Source: Gnetum montanum (taxonomy: Eukaryota > Streptophyta > Gnetopsida > Gnetales > Gnetaceae). From it: a DNA stretch of 64,000 bases. Position 1 is the stretch's first letter. Each line of letters starts with the position of its first letter. Below are positions 11,485-22,210 of this stretch, in pieces. Both the position numbers and the translations under genes were made by a program. The stretch lies in NCBI GenBank assembly GCA_015680685.1, contig MNCI01004036.1:274226-338225 (forward strand), given 5' to 3'. Below the pieces are notes generated by a model that saw only the letters and a program-made list of their open reading frames with translations, made no database searches and was not told where the DNA came from.

Positions 11485-12420
11485 TGATGAGCATCAAGGT
11501 ATCGCATTGATGGACCCTCGTTGATGTAGCCTCATTGATGGGACCCTGTTTATGTGGTGTTGCCTCATCGATAGGATCACATCAATGTAGTGTTTACTAC
11601 ATTGATGGGGCCTTGTCAACACTATTCTAAGGAAAAAACTATAAATACAAGCTCCCAGTAATGTTTATGGGCATTCAATTCATAATAGTAGCAAATATTT
11701 TGCAATTTTTCTATTCAAAAGTTAGAGTATTTTACACAAGTGCCTATAGTAGGAGTCATTGAGTGTACAAATTTTTATTCGAGCACTATTGTACCTAGAC
11801 CTTACCAGTGTGTATGGCAATAAAGACAAGCTTCTTAATAAACCTTGTAACATTATAGATAACTTAAATGTTTTATTTATGCATTCATTATTTTTATTAA
11901 ATATTCAATCAATTAAACTAAATTATAATTTAATCAATTAAGCTAAATAGATTAAGTACATAAGTATGACCACTTCGAGCATAAACATGTATTCGCTTGG
12001 TAATCTTAGAAGTGTTATTGCTTGGTGTGCCCAGTAGCGTAGCACTTGGTAACCCAACAGTGGATACAAGGGTTTAGGATGTGTATGAAAAATGAGACTA
12101 TATGCTTATGTTAGGACTAGCTAGAGAATAGTTAGTTAGTTAAATTAAATTAGTCATTAAATTACTTCATCTCTCTCTCTCTTTAAGCATTAAATCATAA
12201 AACATAAAATGATAAAAATCATATGCCTTGATTACACTTAACCATAACTTTGTACTTCACAAGTGTAATTAGGAAGAGAGTGAATGCCCTTAGGGTAAAG
12301 TTCACTTCTTAGAAGACTAGTGCACCAGAAACTAGAGAGTCCAAAGAATTTGACTGGATCATGTGTGAATTCTTTGTGATTTGTATGGTTGGTCATGGGG
12401 GTACCCTTCATTGCTCATCA
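11485..12420 (+). mobile_element. Solo LTR (Element II subfamily) inside Element I ORF3
   Basis: Begins TGATGAGCATC and ends TTGCTCATCA, about 936 bp. U3 has repeated TTGATG(G/T)-CC blocks and TATAAATA at 11640-11647. Flanks CCAGC (11480-11484) and CTAGT (12421-12425) fit a target duplication changed by two C-to-T transitions. The ORF3 reading across the insertion matches the uninterrupted ORF3 of Element II at 23740-23800. No primer-binding site follows, so it is a recombined solo LTR. Confidence 0.8.
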
Positions 12421-12911
12421 CTAGTGATGTCACTACAATTCAATCCAACCTCATAGCCACCAAAGGAAATCTAGTCATGGCAAATACAAGGGTAGAGCAT
12501 GCAAAAGTAAAGGTACACTAATTGCAACAAGAGCTCATCGCCGTGAGGGCCAAAAGAAGGGATCCTTTCCAATTCATTGCACCAACCAGTTGAAGTAGTT
12601 CAGAACAAAGCAACTAGGCAAATTTATTAAGCAAAAATAAAGTGGTTGAACATGAAAAGGAAAAAGAAGTGTAGAATTCCTTAGTTGCCGAAGCACAAGT
12701 GTATGCTGATGCGAAGGCACTAATCATTTCTTAGGAGAAAAACAAGTAGCTTGCTGTTGACAATGCAAGGTTGACCACCATCAAGAAGTAGAAAAGAATT
12801 TTGGAGGAGAGCATCCACTAGTTGAGGGAGCAACTGGTGAGGGTCAACTAGGACACAAGTAGATTAGCCAAAGAGAATGGAATCCTCTCAATGAAGGATG
12901 TACGCATCATA
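12421..12911 (+). pseudogene. Element I ORF3, segment 2
   Basis: Continues ORF3 after the solo LTR: the frame shows VTTIQSNLIATKGNLVMANT, parallel to ITTT-SELLNARGKCIILKK in Element II. It is rich in Lys, Gln, Ala and Glu with heptad-like spacing, suggesting coiled coil. Interrupted at 12911 by Element II and resumed at 26240. Confidence 0.6.
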
Positions 12912-13809
12912 TGATGAGTTGTTTTTGGTTGGCTGCATTAATGAGGCCTCGTTGATGCATCTCGCCCTACGTCAACAAGGCCCCATCAACGTAGTGTCTA
13001 TTCATCACCTATAAATATGTACCTACTAGTCACATTTATTGTAATCTAGATTACAATAGTAGTAAAGATCTTGCATTTTTTTCATTTGAAAGTTGGAATT
13101 TTTTCCCACGAGTGCCCATAGCATATGTCATTGAGTGTATGAATCTTTATTCGAGCACTATTGTACCTAATCATGACAATGTGTGTGACAATAAAGATAA
13201 GATTTTTGATAAACCTTACAGCACTTTGGATAGATTAGCTATTTTATTTATGTATTCAATGTTTTGAATTATTTGGTAATTTTTGTTAATTATTTCGCAA
13301 ATATTTTCTAGAAATTGAGTTGATGAGGTTATTAAGCTAGATAAATTAAATACATAAGTACGACTTCTTTGAGCATAACACGTATTCACTTGGTAATCCC
13401 AGCAGCGTTATTACTTGGTATGCCCAGTAGCATAGTGCTTGGTTGCCAAGTAGTGGATACATGGGCTCAAGATGTGCATGGAAAGTGGGAACAGATACTT
13501 ATGTTAAGATTATTTAAATGCTAGTAAATTAGCTAATTTAGATTAGTTAATCAAATTACTTTTATCCATATTTGAGCATTGATCTATAAAACATAAAAAA
13601 TGATAAAAATCAAATGCCTCAGTTATACTTAATCATACCAATGAACATCACAAATGTGATTGGGTAGACAAAAATTGACCTTAAGGCTAGATTCACCTCC
13701 TAAAGGGCTAGTGCATTGGAAATGACGAAGTTCATGGAATTCAACCAAATTACACGTGAATGCTTTATGATTTGTATGGTTAGGTGTAGGGGTACCTCAC
13801 GACTCATCA
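12912..13809 (+). repeat. Element II 5' LTR
   Basis: Begins TGATGAGTTG, ends CGACTCATCA. U3 contains alternating TTAATGAGGCC, CGTTGATGC and GTCAACAAGGCC blocks (12935-12990) that partly form inverted pairs. TATAAATA is at 13010-13017. The downstream R/U5 is shared with Element I LTRs while the U3 blocks are not. Confidence 0.85.
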
Positions 13810-13810
13810 T

Positions 13811-13828
13811 TGGTGCCTTTGTCAAGGA
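13811..13828 (+). promoter_or_regulatory. Primer-binding site, decayed tRNA-Asp type (Element II)
   Basis: TGGTGCCTTTGTCAAGGA follows the 5' LTR after one base. It matches the tRNA-Asp complement at 13 of 18 positions, with four transitions and one transversion. Confidence 0.7.
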
Positions 13829-13968
13829 ATTTTGTTTGTGGAACGTGCATTACTTAATTCTAAGTGAATATCACTAATATCATTGTATGAACCTAAAGGT
13901 CCATATCATTCCCACTATAGATAAAAAATTATAAAAAGCACATTGATAATTTCATTTTGTTTTGCAAA

Positions 13969-16380
13969 ATGTCTTCTTCTTCTTGCAAGCCTAAAGATAC
14001 TAAAAAACTAGTCCCATAAGAATGCAAGGTGGTATACACTCATCCAGATGAGTTTGTGCTGAATTTTACCTTCATCCTACATTAGGATGAACAAATGCGA
14101 TGGCATGATATGGAGGGCAATGTCATCTTGCTCCCCAATAGATCTATGCCCAGAATGCTATTTAAAACCCTTAAGAAATTGGGTATAGCATATTTTCATG
14201 AAGAATATGTTGTGAATGGATATGACACTCGGAATACTATCCCACTGAAACACAATGTAAACGAGATAAACATCAGGAGAAACTCCATGAAGGTACAAAG
14301 GGAAAACATTATACTAACCCTTTGTTACTACTAGATCATGAGGCTAATGAGGATCCTCCCTTGGAAGGTTCTCAACATGAAGATCCTCCATCCCCTGCTA
14401 TTGATGGCGAGGGTGTGAACCTAACCCTATGATTAACTATTCATAAACTAGGGTCAAGAAAGAGGGATAGCTAAGGTAGGGACTTGGGTAAACATTGCAG
14501 CAACAAGGGAACTAAGGATCATGATCATAATAAGTGTAAGAGTGGTGGCGAATACCACAGTGGTGGTGGCTTCCTCTTCATCCTCTTTATCCAATTATGA
14601 ACATTCCTCTTAATCTGACAGTTCTCATGGAAGTTGCCATCAAAACAACTGTGATGAAGGTGAGCAACGAAATAACAATGACTGTGAAGGCCATCAAAAC
14701 TGAAGGGGTGGCCGAAACCATCATCATCGCAGTAATGATGATGAACCTTTATTGGTGACTCGTAGTATGCTTAACATTATAGAAGTAGTGAAAATCCCAA
14801 CCAAGCATATTAAGGATAGTTAGATCAAGCACCTAGATATAAACAATATCCCAAGATTTGATGGGGGATACAATTATGATTCGTAGACACATCTACAAGC
14901 TTTTCAAGATGCTTGTGCTTTACAAAACATAGAGAACAAGTGGAAAAAACTCAAGCTTTTTCTAAGGATACTCATTAAGGATGCTAAAAGTTGGTATTGG
15001 TCCTTAGAGATGAAATTTATTCGTAAATGGAGTACCATGTTAGAACTATTCAATGAAAAATACCAGATGTACTCCAGTGTCTAACACGAGAAGGCAAATC
15101 CAAGGCTGGAAACAAAGATCACATGAGCCCTTGGATGCCAACATGGGTTGATACTATTCACTCCTACATCGATGCCCAGGCCATGATTACTCTTAGAAAC
15201 AACTTCACCACATCATAGATGGGCTCAGAGCAGAAAAAAGAAGAACCCTTGGGGTGTATGCCCAAGGAAGATTGTCTAAAATGAAAGCTTATCATATCCA
15301 AAGGTTAATTAAGTAGGTAGCAAAAGAAGAAGGTGAGCTACAAAAGAGGGAAAGTGCTGAAGAATATAATAGGAACCCTTCCATTAGAAAATGAGAGATT
15401 TGATTTTGTGATAAGGAGGAGTCACCACTTGATAAAGTGATGAACAAAAACACTTTGCCCATCCAAAAATCTATTTCTAATATTTTAGCCAAGGTTGACA
15501 AGTTATGGAACTCTTTAAAGATTGCTAAAGAACCAAAGAGAAAAATAGTGATCATAAGCATAGAAGGCAAACAGAAGTTGAGTGTTCCTACTAAAGAGGT
15601 AAGGGCAAAGCTCCTGTAGTAGAGGAAGTTGTGGAGTCCAACTCTGATGATGAAACTGAAAGTGACATCTATCAATATGAACATTCAAAGGCATGTTTCC
15701 CTATGATGTCATAGTTACAAGAGTCTATAGTATATGCATTGAATCCTCGCCTAGCATGTAGGAAACCTCCAAGATGATTACCTTACCCTCAATACAATCC
15801 AAGATAGTTCCACTAGCAACAATAAGTTTACTACCTAAGGGGAGCTCCTCCACAACCGTACAAACAATACCAACAGTGGTATCAACCACAATAATGGGGA
15901 ATGCCACCGCCAAGGTAGTATTACCCTTATAGGCAACCAGATCTATACAGATACTATGTTCAATAGCCTATTTCCCCTAGAAGTTCTAAGAGTCATGCAT
16001 CATTATAGCATTACTATTACCCTCCAGAGTACCACCAAACAGATTCATCATCTACTTAAGGGGAAAATCCATATCTATATCTTTATCATCCTCCACATCC
16101 CTTTGCACCTACACCTCCACCTTCAACTTAGTTAACTCTTGCTCCATCCATGTAGGGTGAAATTCCTCCATAACCACAACAACAAAATTCTACAAGGGTT
16201 GTATAATCATAACTAATTTTTCAACCAAGTGGTCCAAATAATCAATCAAGGAAATAACCTTTCTTCTAGCCTAACAGTCCACTCTAGCCTTCACAACCTA
16301 CTCTGGCTAATCACTCTACATCTCTAACATCCTCATCCTCTACACCAAATACCTTTAAGTGCCCTTCAAACCAAGTACCC
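13969..16380 (+). pseudogene. Element II gag
   Basis: ATG at 13969 reads MSSSSCKPKDT. An N-terminal block shows HPDEFVLNFTFILH and DMEGNVILLPNRSMPRML (14040-14160), parallel to Element III. The gag core runs from about 14820: HLDINNIPRFDGGYNYDS, LQAFQDACALQNIENKWKK, STMLELFNEKYQMYSS and GVYAQGRLSKMKAYHIQRLI. The knuckle region has decayed to SDIYQYEHSKACF (15663-15700). The C-terminal part is Pro/Tyr/Gln/Ser-rich. About ten in-frame stops and frameshifts are seen. In the family, Gag would form the particle and bind RNA. Confidence 0.75.
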
Positions 16381-16390
16381 TTCAAACCAA

Positions 16391-16900
16391 GTGCCCCCTA
16401 GGATTTGCACTATAATACTAACTCATGTTGTTTTTGAATGGATTAAGGTTGGTAATGTTCCTACAAAAAGATCTAATCTAGGAAGTCCACTCATCTATCT
16501 ACAAATTGCAAGACAAGAGCCATGTAAGGCTCTTCTTGAATCTGGTCTCGAAGTTAACCTCATCTCCCATGATATGTACAAGGCCTGGAACCTACCACCT
16601 CTCAAGAAGAGAAACATCCATTTAGAATTAGCAGATTAGTCAATTACTGTTCCTTTGGGTTAGTAGAGGACATTGTGACCATAATCTATGGGTGGTCCTA
16701 TCTTGCTAGTTTTTTGGTAATCAAGGTGGACAATTGCAAAAGTAACTTCCCCATCATTATGGGAAGGGCTTGGTTAAGCATGGTCGATGAACGAATGGGA
16801 ATAAGGAACCTATCCTTAGAAATAACCAAGGAAAATGAGCTAGAAAAAATAGATAACAAGTGTATTCCATGAATCACGTATAGTGATAATGGGTGTAATT
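16391..16900 (+). pseudogene. Element II aspartic protease
   Basis: The frame reads KALLESGLEVNLISHDMYKA where a working protease has the D-(S/T)-G-(A/S) active site. Here the Asp is replaced by Glu (LLESG); the Element III copy keeps LLDSG. NLPPLKKRNIHLELAD and NFPIIMGRAWLS (the I-LGR-W-like flap/end block) follow. Stops lie at 16637 and 16870. The domain would cleave the Gag-Pol polyprotein. Confidence 0.75.
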
Positions 16901-16998
16901 GCATGCAAAAGATTTGGTCCATCAAGAGCACATATATTAAGGCATGTAATCAGTGTGCATAAGAAATTAATATTCAATGGTGTCTGTACACTATAGCC

Positions 16999-18180
16999 AT
17001 GAAGCAGGAGGGCACCCGATGGCTGATAGTTGATTTAGATAGCAACATAATATGCATGGAGCCAACTAAAAGTCTAACATGTGCATATGTTAAAGGCATG
17101 AAAAAAATTGAACAAGTTCATTTCCAACTCTCTAATAAAGATGATGATGCCTATTGGGGAGATTTGAAGATCCTTGATCACTTCAAGCAGGAGCCCTTAG
17201 AATTAAAAAATTTACCATCTAGTATGGAGTATGCATTTTTTAAGAATGGTAAATTGGTCATCATTAATTCCAAACTTGCTCCTAAACAAAAAGAAAAACT
17301 GTTGAAAGTGGTGAATAAATGGTCGACAACCTTTGGTTGGTCATATCTAGAGCTAATAGGAATCGATCCAAGGATATGCCAACATCGCATCTACATTGAC
17401 TCGACCATGAAGCTTAGAAGGTAGTCGTAGAGGTGGTTGAACCCAAATTAAAATAAATCATCAAGGAGGAGATAGAGCAAATCCTCAAGGAAGGGCTCAT
17501 TTATCCAATTGCGGATAGTGAGTGGGTTAGCCCACTCATCGTAGTACTGAAGAAGGGTGGCAAATGGTGGGTTTGCATTAACTTTAGGCTATTAAATATG
17601 GAAACATGTAAGGATCATTTTCCTTTACCATTTGTAGATCAAGTATTAGATACCATATCTAAGCATTGTTATTATAGTTTCTTGGATGGTTATAGTGGTT
17701 ATAATCAAATCCAAATTGTGCCAGAAGACCAAGCCATGACAAGGTTCACGAGTCCCTAGGGGACTTTTGCATACTGTAAGATGCCATTTGGCCTATGTAA
17801 TGCCCCTGTAACATTTCAATGCTTGGTCCTGAGTATCTTTCAACAACAAATTATTAGTGGTATTGAAGTTTTCATGGATGACTTCTCCACCTATAGAGCT
17901 ACATTCGAGTAAGCCTTGGACCAACTTGAGCAAGTACTAAAAAGATGTGCAGAGAAAAACCTACAACTCAATTAGCAAAAGAGCCATCTCATGGTCCAAG
18001 AAGGCATTGTTCTAGGGAATCAAATTTTGCAGAAAGTGATTTAGGTAGACCTAGAAATGATAAAGGTCATTCAAGGAATAACATGCCAACCATAGATCGT
18101 TAAAGATGTCTAGTCATTCCTTCGACACACTAGTTACTATCAGTGATTTATTGAGAATTTCTCTAAGATTGCAAAGCTAT
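16999..18180 (+). pseudogene. Element II linker and reverse transcriptase
   Basis: A linker at 16999-17424 is open for 141 codons. From about 17440 RT blocks appear over shifted frames: a SEWVSPLIVVLKKGG-like segment, DHFPLPFVDQVLDTI, SFLDGYSGYNQIQI (17678-17720), the MPFGLCNAPVTFQ block (17782-17820) and the catalytic FMDD within EVFMDDFST (17866-17890). The two catalytic Asp codons are kept, but the frame breaks several times before them. Order and spacing fit a Ty3/gypsy RT. Confidence 0.8.
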
Positions 18181-18199
18181 TGGTAGAAATTACAAAGAA

Positions 18200-18690
18200 G
18201 GATGCACCTTTCATTTGGACCAAGGAATGTGAACATTCATTTCAACAATTAAAGGAGAAACTCGTAGAAACACCAATCCTATGGGCACCAAATTGGTTCA
18301 AACCATTCTGTATCATGACAGATGCATCTAACTATGCTTTGGGAGTGGTGCTCGTGTAGCTGGACGATAAGAAACATCCATATTATATCCATTGCACAAG
18401 TAGAAGCATTGTGGGGGCACAGTTGAATTACACCACCATGAAGAAAGAATTAATGGTAGTGGTGTATGTGCTAGAAAAGTTTAGACATTATGTGCTAGGT
18501 TATAAGGTATTTGTACATACAAACCATAGTGCAATTCACTTTCTTATGAATAAGCTGACGGTGAGCCCTTGTGTTACATAATGGCCTGTAATCTTGCAGG
18601 AATTTGATCTTACTATGGTAGATGAAAAAGGGACTAAGAATGTGGTTGCTGACCATCTCTGTTACCTAAGATGGGATAACAAAGAGAAGG
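18200..18690 (+). pseudogene. Element II RNase H
   Basis: The frame shows FCIMTDASNYALGVVL, KKELMVVVYVLEKFRHY and VHTNHSAIHFL, then DEKGTKNVVADHLC. The first Asp (TDAS) and the Glu (KKEL) of the active site are present. The third position, normally VYTDH in this family, is Asn here (VHTNH). A stop after GVVLV interrupts the frame. This domain removes the RNA strand after first-strand synthesis. Confidence 0.75.
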
Positions 18691-18699
18691 AGACCCCAC

Positions 18700-20040
18700 T
18701 CTTTGATCAGTTTCCAGATGAACTCCTCTTTACTAGAGCAATAAATGAACAAATGCTTAGAAAAGCAATATGGTATAATGGCATCCTCACATATCTTCCC
18801 ACTCAAGAGATGCTACAAGACTTGGATTTTAGGAAGAAGCAACAATTTATTCATCAAGTCAAATACTTCATGGAAATCAATGGACACCTTTACAAGGTGT
18901 GTGCCAATGGCCTGATCTGTTGGTGTGTCCTTGAAGAAAATTAACTATGTGTTCTCCAGGATGCTCATGAAGGGCCTTGCAAAGGTAGTTTTTTAGGAAG
19001 ACACATGGCCATAAAAATCTTGATGGTAGGATACTATTAGCCCACAATCTTGAGAGATGCCCACCAGTTCATCAAGTCTTGTGAACATTGTCAACGTGAT
19101 GGGGGGATGACCACTCATATGGAAGGTCCTCAACAGTGGATTCAACCACTGGAACCTTTCAACATATGGGGCATTGACTTCATGGATCCCATCACATCCA
19201 TGTTGAATGAGAAAGCATATATTATAGTAGTAGTTCACTACTACACAAAATGGGTAGAAGCAGTAGCCATTACTAATTGTACATCATCCACTATTACCAA
19301 ATTTATACAACAAAATATCATGAATAGGTTTGGGGTGTTGTGTTCACTAATTTTTGATAATGGAAATTATTTCACAGGTGCCACATTTAGAAAATTGATG
19401 TAATGCTTGGGGGTAGAACATAAATTAACAACACTTGACCATCTCCTAAGCCAACAGTCAAGCAAAGGTAACCAACCAGGAGATTACAAAAATACTAACA
19501 TGAACCATTAACAAATATAGGAAGGACTAGAGTACAAAACTTAATGATGCTCTCTAGGCTTATTGTTCAACTTGGAAACTTCCTATTGGATATTCTCCCT
19601 ATGAGTTAGTGTATGAAAAAATTCTAACGCTTCCAATTCAATCTGAGCTTCGTACACTCTCAACAGCTTGTGATCTAAACCTTAACCTAAGTTTAGCACA
19701 AAAGGAAAGATTGATCAACTTGAACATGCTATACGAAAATCACTTAGTGGCCCTATTCTTAAATGAGGTGAACAAGGCATTCAGCAAGTAGTATCATAAC
19801 CTTAGAATCAGGAAAGTAAAACTTTAACTCGAAGATAAGGTTCTTTACTAGAACCCCACACATATACCCTAAAAGTAAAAATTCCAAACATTATGGGAGG
19901 GACCTTATGTCATTAATCAAACCTTTCCCTCTAGGGCTATGATAATTTACAAACCTGATAGTCCAAATAAAAAGTAGTTGGTCAATATCCAACAAGTTAA
20001 ACCTTTCCTAGAATCAAAATAGGCTAGTGTAAATATTGCC
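18700..20040 (+). pseudogene. Element II integrase
   Basis: An N-terminal HHCC-type zinc region (from about 18960) ends in HQFIKSCEHCQRDGG. The core shows WGIDFMDPITS (first Asp), YTKWVEAVA and FDNGNYFTG (second Asp; the usual S/TDNG is FDNG here). The region with the third acidic residue lies beyond the stop at 19401 and is scrambled. The C-terminal part reads PYELVYEK, LRTLSTACDLNLNLSLAQ and LWEGPYVI (the GPY/F-like module) and ends near 20040 in KPFLESK. No chromodomain follows, in contrast to Element 0. Confidence 0.8.
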
Positions 20041-22210
20041 TCAACAGATGGACAACCACATTCTATTTTTTGAATCTCCTCCCTCCAACTTAGTCATGGG
20101 GTAGATGGCCATCTATGTTGACCATTATCATGGTCTCTCAGTTTTTCTACCTTTTTGTTTTTTACATTTTTGATTTTACAAATTTTTGAGTTTTCAATTT
20201 TTTTAGTTTTATACCATTTTTAGTACCTTTTAATTTTCTTGATTATTTTACACTTTCTTATATATTTTACTTTATTTTTTTCCTTTTGTTTAAGTGTGGT
20301 ATTTTCTCATTTTTTCTAATAAATCTACTTTATTGTCACATGACACAATGCTGCTATTACTGTTTGCTAATGATAGTTTGTGCTTAATGTGTGATTGTCG
20401 ATGTCTAGTTTCTATTTTTGAATTCTGATGTCTGATGACTTTGGCATGGTTTATTTTTCATGGAATAGGTAATGAGTCCATGTCATCCACCCATCCAATG
20501 AACTCTGTGGTTTTCCTTGTTTTGGGAATTTGAAGTCCCTTCCATTAAAAGAAACTTTTAATCGATCGGCAACTTGGGTAGTTTCAAAATTAGGAAGGAT
20601 CCAAAGGTTTGTAAAGGGTGTGACTTTAAGGGGACTCAATACTCTTTGTCCTTTTCTTCTTTCTTGAGTGCTTGAATGTTTTTCATGGACTTCTTACCAT
20701 TCCATACCACTAAATGTTAGGGATACAAATAACATCATTTCATGGTGTGGTTCCCATCATTCAAAAAAATGATAGGAATTCAAAGCACACCCCTTCGAAA
20801 TGAATAAGTCCTCGCATGGTGTGGTTCCCATTTAAAAAATAATAATAATAATAGGAATTCAACGCACACCCCTTGGACAAATAGAAGGGCTACGAGCACT
20901 GGTTATGGGACTTGAACAACATGCACCTATGCCTGATGATCCCCTCTAACTAAGGCCCTCTCTTTTACTTTCTATTTATTCTCTCTTCTCTTTGTGTAAT
21001 GATGGTTGTTTTGTGGAAACACTCTTATGTCTTGAGTGAGTAGGATCAGCCTTAGAGTGGTGAAGCAAAGTCACTGAAAGCATATGGTTTTGGTTTGGAC
21101 TGAGGATGGAGCTTCTTGGGTTATTTTAATCACAAATTTCACAAGGGACTTCTTATGACCTCAATTTGGAACTCCATTCCACCTTCTCTATCATCCATCC
21201 AAGCTACCATATTTCACCTCACTACCAAGTTCTATGTTATGCTCTATGTTTTAGTCTGATGTGTTGGGATTCTTGAGTGGATTCTTTCAGGTTGGTCCTT
21301 AACTTGTCATGATCATTAAATCAACTATGGGGCCCACAAACCTCTTAATTGAGGTTATGCAAGGGCAAAAAGGGCATGAGCCTACTATGGGGAGGATCCA
21401 CTTGCATAGCTTTTAGCTTAATTAGTTAAGGTTAATTACCTTTGCCATCGCTATAATCCTATATTTCGTAATTTCCATTGTGTAAACTGCTCAATACTCC
21501 TTAATCTTTCATTGCATTCATCCATTAAATCTATTTTCCTTCACTTTTTCAAATTCATGAACTTCAATGCCCTCTTCTCATGATTTCATACTATTCTTGG
21601 TATTCTAAGTTTTCATTTGACCCTAATTTCATTGAAAAATTCCTTGTATTTTGAAAGTTTAATGAAAGTCAATGGAATTCAATGGTGATCAATAGCTACA
21701 TCAACAAGGCTTTGTCGACATAATGCAAAAATACTATATATACCATTGAACACTTTGGAATTTTTTTCAATTTACTCATAACACATGGGGAATTTTTTCA
21801 AATTTTTAGAGCCCAAACTCTTCCAAAGGCCATAAATTTTAAATTGTTTGTCCAAATCACTCCATTTTCTAATCTTGTACTTACCAGAGGTAAGATGTTT
21901 ATCGTGGGGGCCACAAATCTTAAGGTTTCTAATGAAAACTCGATGGAATTTTTTAGAAATTTTTCTAACTCTTTCAAAGGGTTAATAACCTTAACCATAT
22001 ATAAACATCAACATTTCTTAGTTAACCCTTCCAATAACCTCTGGGATGAATTATTCATAATAATAACACATAAAATAAATAATAAATGAATTCATTAAAT
22101 AAACTATAATCACAACTTAGCCAGGTGTAACTACCCTCAATAGTTAAGGTATCCTAATTATTTTAAAGTTACACAATGTTTGCTAATCCATGGTCTTATT
22201 GTGATTATAG
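20041..22210 (+). other. Element II non-coding block between pol and ORF3
   Basis: It starts with CTTAGTCATGGGGTAGATGG just after the integrase end, a purine-rich block kept in Elements I, III and IV. A block CATGGTGTGGTTCCCAT followed by GGAATTCAA-GCACACCCC is tandemly duplicated (20741-20797 and 20815-20876); a single diverged copy occurs in Element III on the minus strand (41780-41860). The leader before ORF3 is AT-rich and ends in GTGATTATAG. No long frame is open. Confidence 0.6.
21685..21742 (+). promoter_or_regulatory. U3-like module with TATA box upstream of ORF3 (Element II)
   Basis: ACATCAACAAGGCTTTGTCG is followed by ACATAATG and then TATATATA at 21735-21742. The block closely resembles the U3 repeat of Element II's own LTRs (CGTCAACAAGGCCCCATCAA at 12970 and ATTGACAAGGCCTTGTCGAT at 25404), also just upstream of a TATA box. 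It lies about 470 bp before the ORF3 ATG. Promoter function is inferred. Confidence 0.45.

Noticed and set aside
12421-12440. Primer-binding site after the LTR at 11485-12420
   Set aside because: CTAGTGATGTCAC does not resemble a tRNA complement and the sequence continues ORF3; the LTR is solo.
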